This document shows positions 8,779 to 17,540 of a stretch of 64,000 nt of DNA, in pieces. The notes under the pieces are model-generated. The model had not been told where the DNA came from, did not search any database, and saw nothing but the letters and a program-made list of their open reading frames with translations. Source of the stretch: Motiliproteus sp. SC1-56 (lineage in GTDB: Bacteria; Pseudomonadota; Gammaproteobacteria; Pseudomonadales; Balneatricaceae); the NCBI RefSeq assembly GCF_017309075.1, contig NZ_JAEMGS010000001.1:1-64000 (forward strand). Reading direction: 5' to 3'. Position 1 is the first letter of the stretch; every line of letters starts with the position of its first letter. A program made the position numbers and the translations under genes.

Positions 8779-8806
8779 ATCATAGAGGGACGCGGATTCA
8801 GTGCCA
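8779..8806 (-). promoter_or_regulatory. candidate promoter of the small RNA
   Basis: Two readings are possible. A sigma70-like -10 TATGAT sits at 8784-8779 with a weak TGGCAC -35 (8806-8801) 16 bases upstream. The same TGGCAC, with GG at 8805-8804 and GC at 8793-8792 spaced by exactly 10 bases, also fits the -24/-12 spacing of a sigma54 promoter, though the -12 element reads CCGC rather than TTGC. CrcZ-type RNAs are sigma54/CbrB dependent in Pseudomonas. Confidence 0.4.
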
Positions 8807-8910
8807 TTAGCCATAAGTCGTAGAGACAAGGCTGGGTGGCTGTAACCTCTGGATGCGCCTGACATAAACCGGCACACTGAAGTTACTTTCTCTTTTCAGC
8901 CGAGCCGTTG

Positions 8911-9678
8911 ATGGACTGGATTACCTGGCTTCTCCCCCCCGACCTAGCCCCTGCGCAGACCCTGCTGCTGCTGGCCGCGAGCTTCGTGACCGCGACGATG
9001 ACCGCGGTGCTAGGTGTCGGCGGCGGCGTCCTGCTGCTCGCCGTTATCGCCAGCATATTGCCACCGGTGGCGATCATTCCGGTTCACGGCCTAGTTCAGG
9101 CCGGCGCCAACGGCCATCGCACCCTGCTCACCCGGCAGCACGTCGACCGCCGCCTGTTCACCGATTTTCTGCTCGGCGCAACCCTGGGGGCGGCCCTGGC
9201 GAGCTTGGTGGTGGTGCAGTTACCGGTGGCTGCGATCCAACTGAGCATCGCCCTGTTCGTGCTTTATCTGACCTGGGGGCCACGGCTCCAATCCAAACAC
9301 CTCACTGGCTGGCGCTTTCGCCTGGCTGCAGCGCTGACCACACTTACCTCCATGTTTGTTGGCGCCAGCGGTCCGCTGGTGGCGGCGTTCGCCAAACAGG
9401 CCTCGGACGACCGCCATCGCCGCATCGCCAACTTTTCAGCCTGCATGAGCGTGCAGCACGGATTCAAGCTGTTGGTATTCGGCTGGCTCGGGTTTGCCTT
9501 CGCCGACTGGCTGGGGCTGGTGCTGATGATGATCGCCTCCGGTCTGGCGGGCACCTGGATTGGCCTGCACCTGCTGGCAAAAATGAGCAACCGGTTGTTC
9601 GACCGCGGCTTCAAGCTGGTGCTGACCCTGCTGGCGGTGCGACTGCTCTACAGCGCCCTCACCAGCCTGGCAGGCTGA
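8911..9678 (+). CDS. TauE/SafE family membrane transporter
   Basis: A 255-residue integral membrane protein with about eight hydrophobic helices. The glycine-rich LGVGGGVLLL of the first repeat and a second-half FVGASGPLVAAF are typical of the TauE/SafE (DUF81) family, which moves small sulfur-containing or organic anions such as sulfite or sulfoacetate across the inner membrane. The substrate is not known here. ATG at 8911 is preferred over TTG at 8908. It converges with cyaY with one base between the stops. Confidence 0.85.
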   Translation: MDWITWLLPPDLAPAQTLLLLAASFVTATMTAVLGVGGGVLLLAVIASILPPVAIIPVHGLVQAGANGHRTLLTRQHVDRRLFTDFLLGATLGAALASLVVVQLPVAAIQLSIALFVLYLTWGPRLQSKHLTGWRFRLAAALTTLTSMFVGASGPLVAAFAKQASDDRHRRIANFSACMSVQHGFKLLVFGWLGFAFADWLGLVLMMIASGLAGTWIGLHLLAKMSNRLFDRGFKLVLTLLAVRLLYSALTSLAG

Positions 9679-9679
9679 C

Positions 9680-10018
9680 TCAGAGATCAAACGTGAATGT
9701 TTCGCCGGCCTGCTCAGCAAAAACCTGTTCGAGAAAGGGGCCCAGCTTACGGCCATCGCTATCTCGCACCCACTGCCCCTCTGCCCCATCATAGTCGAAA
9801 TGAAATCCGCCGCTGACGGCTGCGACCCAAAGCTGACGCACCGGCACCTGCCGGGTAAAGATCACTTGCGAGCCATTCTCGCAGCGCACGGTCAAAACTC
9901 CTCCCGAGGTTTCCGGATCCAGGTCGCTCTCGGCCTCGTCCAGGACCTCCTCGATCGCCATCAGGGTATCGTCTACCAGTGCATTAAATTCACTCTCGGT
10001 CATCGCCTGTCTCGACAC
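9680..10018 (-). CDS. cyaY: iron-sulfur assembly protein CyaY (frataxin)
   Basis: Bacterial frataxin binds iron and modulates the IscS/IscU iron-sulfur machinery in the cytoplasm. The 112 residues align with E. coli CyaY: an acidic first helix (EEVLDEAESDLD), then GGVLTV and the strand pair ENGSQVIFTRQVPVRQLWVA, then GGFHFDY. MTESEF at residue 6 is an alternative start that matches homologues better. It is divergent from lptM-lysA, the same order as in Pseudomonas. Confidence 0.93.
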   Translation of the reverse strand: MSRQAMTESEFNALVDDTLMAIEEVLDEAESDLDPETSGGVLTVRCENGSQVIFTRQVPVRQLWVAAVSGGFHFDYDGAEGQWVRDSDGRKLGPFLEQVFAEQAGETFTFDL

Positions 10019-10052
10019 TGCAAAATTAGGGACTGCCTAGTATAAGGCACAA

Positions 10053-10081
10053 TGGGCAAGGCGTAACCCAGCCGCTATAAT
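10053..10081 (+). promoter_or_regulatory. probable promoter of lptM-lysA-dapF
   Basis: -35-like TGGGCA (10053-10058), 17-base spacer, perfect -10 TATAAT (10076-10081). Transcription would start near 10088, about 30 bases before lptM, whose ATG has GGAG upstream. Confidence 0.6.
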
Positions 10082-10117
10082 GGCCCGTTCGATTGGACCA
10101 CGACTCGGAGTAGTGCT

Positions 10118-10237
10118 ATGCGCAGGCTGGCCATCACAGTATTGGGACTCGCCCTGCTCGCCGGTTGCGGGCAAAAAGGCGACCTTTTCCTACCGCCGCC
10201 CGCACCGCCTGCCGAGTCGGCAACCACAGGCAGTTAA
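10118..10237 (+). CDS. lptM: small lipoprotein LptM (LppL/YifL)
   Basis: A 39-residue lipoprotein: a short signal (MRRLAITVLGLAL), lipobox LAGC with the acylated Cys at residue 17, then the family signature GCGQKGDLFLP and a proline-rich tail. LptM helps LptD mature in the outer membrane in enterics; in Pseudomonas the gene is called lppL and also precedes lysA. Its TAA is followed directly by the lysA ATG, so the two are probably coupled. Confidence 0.9.
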   Translation: MRRLAITVLGLALLAGCGQKGDLFLPPPAPPAESATTGS

Positions 10238-11494
10238 ATGGATAGTTTCAATTACCGCGACGGCCAGCTGTTTGGCGAAGATGTGCCCCTGGCCCAGATT
10301 GCGGAGGCGTTCGGCACCCCCACCTACGTCTACTCCCGAGAGACCCTGGAGCGGCATTACCAGGCCTACGCGCGCGCGCTGGGCACACACCCGGGATTGA
10401 TCTGTTACGCGGTCAAAGCCAACTCCAACCTGGGCGTACTGAATGTGCTCGCCCGCCTGGGCGCCGGTTTCGACATCGTCTCCGGGGGCGAGCTAGAGCG
10501 CGTGCTCAAGGCCGGGGGCGACCCGGCCCGGGTGGTCTTTTCCGGCGTTGCCAAGCGGCCCGATGAAATGGCACGTGCGCTGGAAGTGGGCATTCACTGT
10601 TTCAACGTGGAGTCGAGCGCCGAGCTACAGCGGCTTAACCAGGTCGCCGGGGAAGTCGGCACCCGGGCCCCGGTCTCTTTGCGGGTCAACCCGGATGTGG
10701 ACGCCAAGACCCACCCCTACATCTCCACCGGTCTCAAGGAGAACAAGTTCGGCATCGCCATTGAGGAGGCCCTCACGGTCTACCGCCAGGCCGCCGCACT
10801 GGAGCACTTGGAGGTAGTCGGGCTGGACTGCCATATCGGCTCCCAGCTGACCGAACTCGCCCCCTTCCTCGACGCTCTCGACCGTATGCTGGCGCTGGTC
10901 GACCAACTGGGCCTGGAAGGCATCCATATCCGCCACCTGGACCTCGGCGGCGGCCTGGGCGTGCGTTATACCGACGAAACCCCTCCGGATCCCTCGGATT
11001 ACATGACGGCGGTCGTCAGCAAGCTGGGGACTCGCCCCCTTGAACTGATCCTCGAACCCGGGCGCTCCATCGCCGCCAATGCGGGCGTCTTGCTGACCCG
11101 GGTGGAGTATCTCAAGCCCACCGCCCACAAGAACTTCGCCATCATCGACGGCGCCATGAATGACCTGCTGCGTCCGGCCCTCTACGGCGCCTACCAAGAG
11201 ATCGTGCCGGTTCAGCAAAAAGCCGACGACGGCGAATCGAGCCAGGAGTGGGACTTGGTAGGCCCGGTCTGCGAAACCGGGGATTTCCTGGGCAAGGACC
11301 GCCGTCTCAACCTGGCGCCCGGCGACCTGCTGGCGGTGCGCTCTGCCGGCGCCTACGGCTTCACCATGAGCTCCAATTACAACACCCGCGCCCGCGCCGC
11401 CGAAGTGATGGTGGACGGGGACAAAGTGCACCAGGTCCGCGCCCGCGAAACCTTGGACCAGTTGCTCCAGGGCGAGCAACAACTGCCGGACTGA
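10238..11494 (+). CDS. lysA: diaminopimelate decarboxylase LysA
   Basis: LysA decarboxylates meso-diaminopimelate to lysine with pyridoxal phosphate. Of 418 residues, Lys60 in CYAVKANSN is the PLP lysine; HIGSQLTE, the phosphate-binding [21 protein letters not shown] and [11 protein letters not shown] follow in family order. The ATG abuts the lptM stop. dapF follows after 11 bases, so both branches of DAP use are co-expressed. Confidence 0.97.
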   Translation: MDSFNYRDGQLFGEDVPLAQIAEAFGTPTYVYSRETLERHYQAYARALGTHPGLICYAVKANSNLGVLNVLARLGAGFDIVSGGELERVLKAGGDPARVVFSGVAKRPDEMARALEVGIHCFNVESSAELQRLNQVAGEVGTRAPVSLRVNPDVDAKTHPYISTGLKENKFGIAIEEALTVYRQAAALEHLEVVGLDCHIGSQLTELAPFLDALDRMLALVDQLGLEGIHIRHLDLGGGLGVRYTDETPPDPSDYMTAVVSKLGTRPLELILEPGRSIAANAGVLLTRVEYLKPTAHKNFAIIDGAMNDLLRPALYGAYQEIVPVQQKADDGESSQEWDLVGPVCETGDFLGKDRRLNLAPGDLLAVRSAGAYGFTMSSNYNTRARAAEVMVDGDKVHQVRARETLDQLLQGEQQLPD

Positions 11495-11505
11495 CGGAAA
11501 CCTGC

Positions 11506-12336
11506 ATGCAGATACGCTTTACCAAAATGCACGGGCTGGGCAACGACTTTGCGGTCCTGGACCTGATCACCCAGCGGCTGCGCCTGGATAAGGAACGGGT
11601 GCAGCGACTGGCTGACCGCCACTTCGGCATCGGCTTCGATCAGTTGCTGGTGGTCGAGGCCCCCACCCAGCCGGACATGGATTTCCGTTACCGCATCTTC
11701 AACGCCGATGGCAGCGAAGTGGAACACTGCGGCAACGGCGCCCGCTGTTTTGCCCGGTTCGTCACCGACAAGCGCCTGACCGGCAAATCCACCATCGCCG
11801 TAGAAACAGCCAAAGGGCCGATCTACCTGACCCTCGTCGGTCGTGACCATGTGCGCGTCGACATGGGCAAGCCGGTGTTGAGCCCGGCCGCGGTCCCCTT
11901 TGTCGCCGATGCCGAGGCCCACAGCTACACCCTGGCCGTGCAGTCCGAGCAGGTGGAGATCAGCGTTATCTCCATGGGCAACCCCCACGGGGTGCTGGTG
12001 GTCGACAGCGTCGATCAGGCGCCGGTCGAGCGCCTGGGCCCCCTGCTGGAGTCCCACCCGCGCTTTCCGCGAAAAGCCAATATCGGTTTTATGGAGATCG
12101 TCAACCGCCGCAACATCCGCTTGCGGGTATTTGAACGCGGCGCCGGGGAGACCCTGGCCTGCGGCACCGGCGCCTGCGCGGCGGTGGTCGCCGGGCGGCT
12201 GCGCGAGCTTCTGGACGACCGGGTCAAAGTGCAACTCCCGGGCGGCCAACTGGAAATCCACTGGGCCGGCCCCGGCCAGCCGGTCGTCATGACCGGGCCC
12301 GCCACCACCGTTTTTGAAGGCCAGATCCACATCTGA
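11506..12336 (+). CDS. dapF: diaminopimelate epimerase DapF
   Basis: DapF converts LL- to meso-diaminopimelate for lysine and peptidoglycan. The 276 residues start [15 protein letters not shown]; the two catalytic cysteines are Cys75 in HCGNGARC and Cys219 in ACGTGACAA. A longer frame upstream lies inside lysA and is not used. Gene order lysA-dapF-DUF484-xerC is the Pseudomonas order. Confidence 0.97.
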   Translation: MQIRFTKMHGLGNDFAVLDLITQRLRLDKERVQRLADRHFGIGFDQLLVVEAPTQPDMDFRYRIFNADGSEVEHCGNGARCFARFVTDKRLTGKSTIAVETAKGPIYLTLVGRDHVRVDMGKPVLSPAAVPFVADAEAHSYTLAVQSEQVEISVISMGNPHGVLVVDSVDQAPVERLGPLLESHPRFPRKANIGFMEIVNRRNIRLRVFERGAGETLACGTGACAAVVAGRLRELLDDRVKVQLPGGQLEIHWAGPGQPVVMTGPATTVFEGQIHI

Positions 12337-12362
12337 CCCAGCCCGAGCAGCAGACAGTACCT

Positions 12363-13058
12363 ATGAGTAATAATCAACCCGCCAACACCCTTCCCGACGC
12401 CGCCCAGGTGGCCGAGTTCTTAAAACAGCACCCCGACTTTTTCACCCACCACCAGGGGCTGCTGGGAAGCCTGCGTATTCCCCACGCCAGCGGAGGTGCT
12501 ATCTCACTGGTGGAGCGCCAGACCAGCCTGCTGCGGGAGCAGAACCGGGAGATGCGCAGCCAGCTGAATGAGTTGCTGGACGCGGCACGACAGAACGACC
12601 TGCAGTTTGAACGCACCAAGCGCCTGATCCTGGCGATGCTCGAAGCCCACAACCTGGACGAGTTGGTGATGGCGGTGGACGAAGGGCTTTGCCAGGATTT
12701 TAACGGCGACCTGACCCGCATCATCCTGTTTGACGAGCACCAGCGGATCACCGGCAACCACCTCAAGTGCCTGCCGCCCGCTGAAGCCGAAACCCAGGTC
12801 GCCGAGCTCACCGAGAGCGACTGGGCCATCTGCGGCAGCCTCACCGAGCCCCAGCGCCGCTTTCTGTTTGATGACCGGGCCGACAAGGTGCTCTCGGCGG
12901 CTGTAGTCCCCCTGGTCAAGGGGCGTAACCTGGGGCTGCTCGCCATCGGCAGTTTCGAGGCCAACTACTTTCACAGCAGCATGGGCACCCTGTTTCTCAA
13001 CTACGTTGGCGAAGTGCTGAGCCGGGTGCTGTTTCGCCTGAGCCGGGACGACGCTTAG
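12363..13058 (+). CDS. DUF484 (GAF-like) protein
   Basis: A 231-residue DUF484 protein: the N-terminal helix ending LKQHPDFF, then SLVERQTSLLREQNREMRSQL (a coiled linker broken here for length by its own turn near residue 70), and a C-terminal GAF-like half (VPLVKGRNLGLLAIGSFE). The family always lies between dapF and xerC in gammaproteobacteria; its role is not established. It has no signal peptide, so it is probably cytoplasmic. It is 9 bases before xerC. Confidence 0.88.
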   Translation: MSNNQPANTLPDAAQVAEFLKQHPDFFTHHQGLLGSLRIPHASGGAISLVERQTSLLREQNREMRSQLNELLDAARQNDLQFERTKRLILAMLEAHNLDELVMAVDEGLCQDFNGDLTRIILFDEHQRITGNHLKCLPPAEAETQVAELTESDWAICGSLTEPQRRFLFDDRADKVLSAAVVPLVKGRNLGLLAIGSFEANYFHSSMGTLFLNYVGEVLSRVLFRLSRDDA

Positions 13059-13067
13059 GCCTTTCCA

Positions 13068-13967
13068 GTGAGCGGCTTAAGCGCCTGGATTGACGATTTT
13101 ATCGACCACCTGGCCGCGGAGCGGCAGCTTTCGCCGCACACACTCAGCAACTACCGTCGCGACCTGGACCGGTTAGCCCAGACCCTGGAGGCGGAGGCGC
13201 TAAACGAGTGGTCGGCGCTGACCACCCGCGGCCTGCGACGTCACATCGCCGGTCTCCACGGTGTCGGCCTGGGCGGGCGTACCCTGCAACGCCACCTTTC
13301 CAGCGCCCGCTCTTTTTTCAACTTTCTCCTGCGCGAGGGCCGCGTCACCCATAACCCGGCCCTGGGAGTCTCCGCGCCCAAGGCATCGAGACCTTTACCC
13401 AAGACCCTCGATGCCGATCAGCTCAACCACCTGCTCGAGCAACCTGTGGAAGGCCCCCTGGCCTGTCGCGACCACGCCATGCTGGAGCTCTTCTACTCCT
13501 GCGGGCTGCGCCTGGCCGAACTGGTCGGGCTCGACCTGGGCGATATCGATTTTCGCGACGCGAGCCTGCGCGTGATGGGTAAGGGGCGCAAGGGCCGCCA
13601 GTTGCCCATCGGCGCCAAGGCCCTTAAAGCTCTGGATCGCTGGCTCGATGAGCGCGATGCGCTGGCGTCCCCGGAGCAACAGGCGCTTTTCGTCAGCCGT
13701 CAGGGGCGGCGGCTGAGTCAGCGCAGCGTGCAGCTCCGGCTGCAGCGCTGGGGCCTGCAGGTGGGCCACGCCGGCCATCTCCACCCCCATCGGCTGCGCC
13801 ACTCATTTGCCAGTCACCTGCTTGAATCCAGCGGCGACCTGCGCGCGGTCCAGGAGCTCCTGGGTCATGCCGATATCTCCACCACCCAAATCTATACCCA
13901 CCTGGACTTTGGCCACCTGGCGGATGTCTACGACCGCGCCCATCCTCGGGCCAAGAAGCAACGATGA
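13068..13967 (+). CDS. xerC: tyrosine recombinase XerC
   Basis: XerC with XerD resolves chromosome dimers at dif under FtsK control. The 299 residues hold an N-terminal SAM-like DNA-binding domain (1-95) and a catalytic domain with Arg148, Lys172, His241, Arg244, His267 and the nucleophile Tyr276 ([10 protein letters not shown]). The start is GTG at 13068. Its position after dapF-DUF484 matches XerC (Sss), not XerD or a phage integrase. Confidence 0.96.
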   Translation: MSGLSAWIDDFIDHLAAERQLSPHTLSNYRRDLDRLAQTLEAEALNEWSALTTRGLRRHIAGLHGVGLGGRTLQRHLSSARSFFNFLLREGRVTHNPALGVSAPKASRPLPKTLDADQLNHLLEQPVEGPLACRDHAMLELFYSCGLRLAELVGLDLGDIDFRDASLRVMGKGRKGRQLPIGAKALKALDRWLDERDALASPEQQALFVSRQGRRLSQRSVQLRLQRWGLQVGHAGHLHPHRLRHSFASHLLESSGDLRAVQELLGHADISTTQIYTHLDFGHLADVYDRAHPRAKKQR

Positions 13968-14695
13968 TCCGCGTCGTCACCTTTGATCTCGACGACACCC
14001 TCTGGGCCGTCGCCCCGGTCATCGAGCGTGCCAACCGCGAACTCTACACCTGGCTCGACGAGCAGGCGCCCCTGTTCACCCGCCGCTGGCAACCGGAAGA
14101 CTTCGACAGCCTGCGCAGAGAGGTGGTCCGAGAACACCCGGAGTGGGCCCACAGCGTCACCGCGATCCGCCTGGGCGTGCTGCGCAAAGGACTGCGCGCC
14201 AGCGGTTACAGCCCGCACGACACAGAGCATCTAGCCGAGGCCGCCTTCACTCACTTTCTCAACGCCCGCAATCAGGTGGAGTTCTTCCAACACGCCCTTG
14301 CCATGCTCACCCACCTGGGTCAGCGCTACCAACTGGGCGCCCTCAGCAACGGCAATGCCGATATCGAAAAGGTGGGGCTGGGAGAGTACTTCGACTTCTG
14401 CTTCAATGCCGACCAGGTCGGCCGAGCCAAGCCGGATCCGCTGATGTTTGAACAGATGCTGCGCTTTACCGGGGCCGAGCCCACCGAGGTGGTGCATGTC
14501 GGCGACCACCCCGAGCACGACATCCTGGGCGCCCAGAACGCCGGCATCCACAGTCTCTGGGTCAACTTCGAGCGCCAACCCTGGCCGGGGGCAAAACCGC
14601 CGAGCCTAGAGGTGCACTGCCTGAGCGATATTCCGGCGGCGATTGAAGCCCTCGCCAACCAGGCGCCGACGCAGGGATCAGGCGCCGACGGCTAG
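13964..14695 (+). CDS. HAD-family phosphatase (YigB-like)
   Basis: A 243-residue haloacid dehalogenase hydrolase: nucleophile Asp8 and acid Asp10 in FDLDDTLW, motif II LSNGN, motif III Lys in [10 protein letters not shown] and motif [12 protein letters not shown] helical cap lies between motifs I and II (type C1). Relatives after xerC are called YigB, a flavin-pathway or FMN phosphatase; that substrate is inference. It overlaps xerC by 4 bases and converges with hemW with a single base between the stops. Confidence 0.88.
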   Translation: MIRVVTFDLDDTLWAVAPVIERANRELYTWLDEQAPLFTRRWQPEDFDSLRREVVREHPEWAHSVTAIRLGVLRKGLRASGYSPHDTEHLAEAAFTHFLNARNQVEFFQHALAMLTHLGQRYQLGALSNGNADIEKVGLGEYFDFCFNADQVGRAKPDPLMFEQMLRFTGAEPTEVVHVGDHPEHDILGAQNAGIHSLWVNFERQPWPGAKPPSLEVHCLSDIPAAIEALANQAPTQGSGADG

Positions 14696-14696
14696 C

Positions 14697-15854
14697 TCAG
14701 GCAAGGAACAGCTCAAGCAGGTCGTTGAGAAAGCGCCGGCCTCGCTCGCTGGGCTGCAGCCTGTCCGGCCGGTTTTCCAGCAGCCCCAACGCCCTCGCCC
14801 GGTCCAACCCCGGCTTCAGGTCTGCCAAAGGGCTCCCGGTCCGGCGCGGATACAGGTCCGCCTCAACCCCCTCGCTCAATCGCAGCGCGTTCATCATGAA
14901 TTCCAACGGCAGCTCGTCACGACTCAACACCTGCTCCCCTACCGGCTGGAGCCCGCCCATATAGGCTTTGGGCTGGCGCGGCTTCCAGCGTCTGCGGATA
15001 CTGCCGGTGCGGATATCGGTAAGCTTGCCGTGCGCCCCGGCGCCGATGCCCAGGTAATCACCGAAACGCCAGTAATTGAGGTTATGCCGACAGCGTTCAT
15101 CGCCGCCGCGGCTGTAGGCGGAAACTTCGTACTGGGCATAACCCCGCTCCGCCAGAAGGGCCTGACCACGATCCTGAATGGTCCACAAGGCCTCGTCCTC
15201 GGGCAAATTCGGCGGACGGCTGTAAAACTCGGTATTGGGCTCCAGGGTCAGCTGATACCAGGAGAGATGGCCCGGGTCCAGGGCCAGCGCCTGCTCCAAG
15301 TCGCCCAGAGCCATGGCGGGCGTCTGCTGCGGCAGGCCGTGCATCAGGTCGAGATTGAGTCGCTCAAAGCCAATTCGCTGCGCCGCCTGCACCGCCTGCA
15401 GCGCCTCCGCGCCGCTGTGCACACGGCCCAGTCGCCGCAGGCTGTCGTCCGCAAAACTCTGGATACCGAGGGATAGGCGGTTGATTCCCACCGCTCGGTA
15501 CGCCTCGAACCGCGCCTGTTCAAAGGTACCGGGGTTGGCCTCGAGGGTGATCTCCTGATCACGAACCCCGGGGAAGCGCTCCTCGATTCCATCGAGCAGC
15601 CGCCGGTAAAATTCGGCACTCATCAGGCTGGGGGTGCCGCCGCCGATAAAAATACTGGATAACGGACGCCCGCCGGCTTCCCGCGCCTCGGCTTCCAGGT
15701 CCTGCAGCAGGGCCGCGAGGTAATCATCTTCGGGAAGGTCTCCCCGTTGAGCGTGGGAGTTGAAGTCACAGTAGGGGCATTTGCGCACACACCAGGGCAC
15801 ATGCACGTAAAGCCCAAGGGGCGGCAAGAGCGCCGCCCCGTCCTGGCTGACCAT
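14697..15854 (-). CDS. hemW: radical SAM heme chaperone HemW
   Basis: HemW carries heme to target enzymes; it was long misnamed oxygen-independent coproporphyrinogen oxidase. The 385 residues show the radical-SAM cluster Cys22-x3-Cys26-x2-Cys29 followed by DF, where true HemN has a fourth Cys (CxC), and FIGGGTPSL. The C-terminal HemN-like domain follows. It is 3 bases after rdgB, the usual pairing. Confidence 0.93.
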   Translation of the reverse strand: MVSQDGAALLPPLGLYVHVPWCVRKCPYCDFNSHAQRGDLPEDDYLAALLQDLEAEAREAGGRPLSSIFIGGGTPSLMSAEFYRRLLDGIEERFPGVRDQEITLEANPGTFEQARFEAYRAVGINRLSLGIQSFADDSLRRLGRVHSGAEALQAVQAAQRIGFERLNLDLMHGLPQQTPAMALGDLEQALALDPGHLSWYQLTLEPNTEFYSRPPNLPEDEALWTIQDRGQALLAERGYAQYEVSAYSRGGDERCRHNLNYWRFGDYLGIGAGAHGKLTDIRTGSIRRRWKPRQPKAYMGGLQPVGEQVLSRDELPLEFMMNALRLSEGVEADLYPRRTGSPLADLKPGLDRARALGLLENRPDRLQPSERGRRFLNDLLELFLA

Positions 15855-15857
15855 GAC

Positions 15858-16457
15858 TTAGACCTGGCGCGCTTGCAGGCGCCGAACCAATTCCGCCACC
15901 GCCTGGCCGCGATGGCTCAGCCGGTGCTTTTGCGCCGGGTCCAGCTCGGCGCTGTGGCAGCGGTGTTCGGGCACGTAGAACAGCGGATCATAACCGAAGC
16001 CGTTTGCCCCCTTGGGGGCGAGGGCGATACGCCCCTCCCAAGTCCCCTGACAGATCAGCGGGGTGGGGTCCTCGGCATGGCGCAAAAATACCAACAGGCA
16101 CTGGAAACGGGCGGTACGCTGCTCCTCGGGCACCCCTTCCAGGGCTTCGAGCAACTTGGCGTTGTTATCGGCATCGGTGGCGCCGGGACCGGCGTAACGG
16201 GCGGAATAGATTCCGGGCGCACCTTTGAGCACATCCACCTCAAGGCCGGAGTCATCGGCCAGGGCAGCCAGGCCAGTGCAGCGGCTTGCGTGACGGGCCT
16301 TGATCAGGGCATTCTCCACGAAGCTCAGCCCGTGCTCTTCAATATCGGCGACCCCAAGCTCGACCTGGGGCAGCACTTCCCACTCCAGCGGGCCGAGCAC
16401 CTGGTTGAATTCTTTCAGTTTTCCCCGGTTGCCACTGGCCAGTACAATCTTTTGCAT
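15858..16457 (-). CDS. rdgB: XTP/dITP pyrophosphatase RdgB
   Basis: RdgB removes inosine and xanthosine triphosphates from the nucleotide pool. The 199 residues begin MQKIVLASGNRGKLKEF and contain the catalytic ALADDSGLEVD, the family APGIYSARYAG and the C-terminal GFGYDPLF and LSHRGQAV. It is the second gene after DUF4426 and before hemW. Confidence 0.96.
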   Translation of the reverse strand: MQKIVLASGNRGKLKEFNQVLGPLEWEVLPQVELGVADIEEHGLSFVENALIKARHASRCTGLAALADDSGLEVDVLKGAPGIYSARYAGPGATDADNNAKLLEALEGVPEEQRTARFQCLLVFLRHAEDPTPLICQGTWEGRIALAPKGANGFGYDPLFYVPEHRCHSAELDPAQKHRLSHRGQAVAELVRRLQARQV

Positions 16458-16463
16458 AAATCC

Positions 16464-16910
16464 TTAATCGGCGTAGAAGTGTTGTCTGAAGCTGATCTCA
16501 TACGCGGATGAGGTCGGTGCCGGCACCACCTTGAGGTCAAAGCTCAGTATTTCGTCGTTGGTGAAGCGGAAATCGGCGATATAGTACACTGCCTCTCCCT
16601 CTTCGATCTCTTTGAACTCGAGGTCCTGCACCTGCCCCATCAGGTTCTTGAGGGTCCCGACCACGTTGGCCCGGACCGGCTTCTTGCCGTTGTCCCCCAC
16701 CTGCAGCACCGCCACGTTCAGCAGCGCGCCGTATTTGCTGCGCTGAATGTTGTAGGCCTGGGCCACTTCGGGCGGCAGGAAGCTGCTGTTAAAGGCGTTG
16801 TAGTGGACTTCGTAGTCATCGAAGGGCTGGAACTGCTCGGCGTGTACCGCGCTCCCCGCCCCCATTCCGAACAGAACCAGAACGGCGGCAGCCAGACGGG
16901 TCAGTCGCAT
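16464..16910 (-). CDS. periplasmic DUF4426 protein
   Basis: A 148-residue protein with a signal peptide (about 1-24, ending VHA) and a DUF4426 domain (EVHYNAFNSSFLPPEVAQAY onwards). The family is found between metW and rdgB in Pseudomonas (PA0388) and has no known role. The gap to metW is 39 bases, so it is probably in the same transcript. Confidence 0.85.
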   Translation of the reverse strand: MRLTRLAAAVLVLFGMGAGSAVHAEQFQPFDDYEVHYNAFNSSFLPPEVAQAYNIQRSKYGALLNVAVLQVGDNGKKPVRANVVGTLKNLMGQVQDLEFKEIEEGEAVYYIADFRFTNDEILSFDLKVVPAPTSSAYEISFRQHFYAD

Positions 16911-16949
16911 AAAGCTTCTCCTTGAACGCTGCGGTGACCGCCCCGCGGG

Positions 16950-17540
16950 CTATCGGGTCACCCGATAGATAGCGATTTCTCCCAACATATTGGGCCACAG
17001 CCGGTTGGACCAGCGATTGCGGTGACGGCTGTCGACCACGGTCCGCTCCACGATATGGATGTTCTTCTGCCAACAAAGCTCTTCGAAGTCATTGAAAGTA
17101 CAGAAGTGTATGTTGGGCGTGTCATACCAAGTATAGGGGAGAAATTTCGAAACCGGCATCTTTCCCCGAAAGGCCAAGTAGAAGCGTGCGCGCCAGTGGC
17201 CGAAGTTGGGAAAGGTCACGATGGTCTCCTTGCCGATCCGCAACATCTCCTCCAGAACCCGGTCGGGACGATGCACGGCCTGCAACGCCTGGGTCATCAC
17301 CACCACGTCGAAACTGTTGTCCTTGAAGTTCCCCAGCCCCTTGTCCAGGTCCTGCTCAAGCACGTTGACCCCAGCTTCGATGCAGGCGGTGATGTCGTGC
17401 GGATCGATTTCCAGGCCATAGCCCTGGACACCCTTGTGACGAGTAAGAAAACTGAGCAATTCGCCCCGTCCGCAGCCCAGGTCCAGCACCCGGGCGCCGG
17501 GCTTGATCCACTCCTGAATAATCTCCAGATCCGCACGCAT
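16950..17540 (-). CDS. metW: methionine biosynthesis protein MetW
   Basis: MetW is a methyltransferase-fold protein found with MetX. The 196 residues carry the SAM-like motif VLDLGCGRGELLSFL and, at the end, FEELCWQKNIHI. It overlaps metX by one base (TGATG), a coupling typical of obligate partners. Family knowledge says MetW supports MetX activity; no methyl acceptor is known. Confidence 0.93.
   Translation of the reverse strand: MRADLEIIQEWIKPGARVLDLGCGRGELLSFLTRHKGVQGYGLEIDPHDITACIEAGVNVLEQDLDKGLGNFKDNSFDVVVMTQALQAVHRPDRVLEEMLRIGKETIVTFPNFGHWRARFYLAFRGKMPVSKFLPYTWYDTPNIHFCTFNDFEELCWQKNIHIVERTVVDSRHRNRWSNRLWPNMLGEIAIYRVTR

Noticed and set aside
13068-13967. Tyrosine recombinase as a sign of a mobile element
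   Set aside because: Gene order (dapF-DUF484 before it, HAD after it) and motifs identify housekeeping XerC; no attachment repeats were seen.
14697-15854. Calling this gene oxygen-independent coproporphyrinogen oxidase (HemN)
   Set aside because: The cluster motif lacks the fourth Cys of HemN (CDF in place of CxC), and the gene pairs with rdgB as hemW does.
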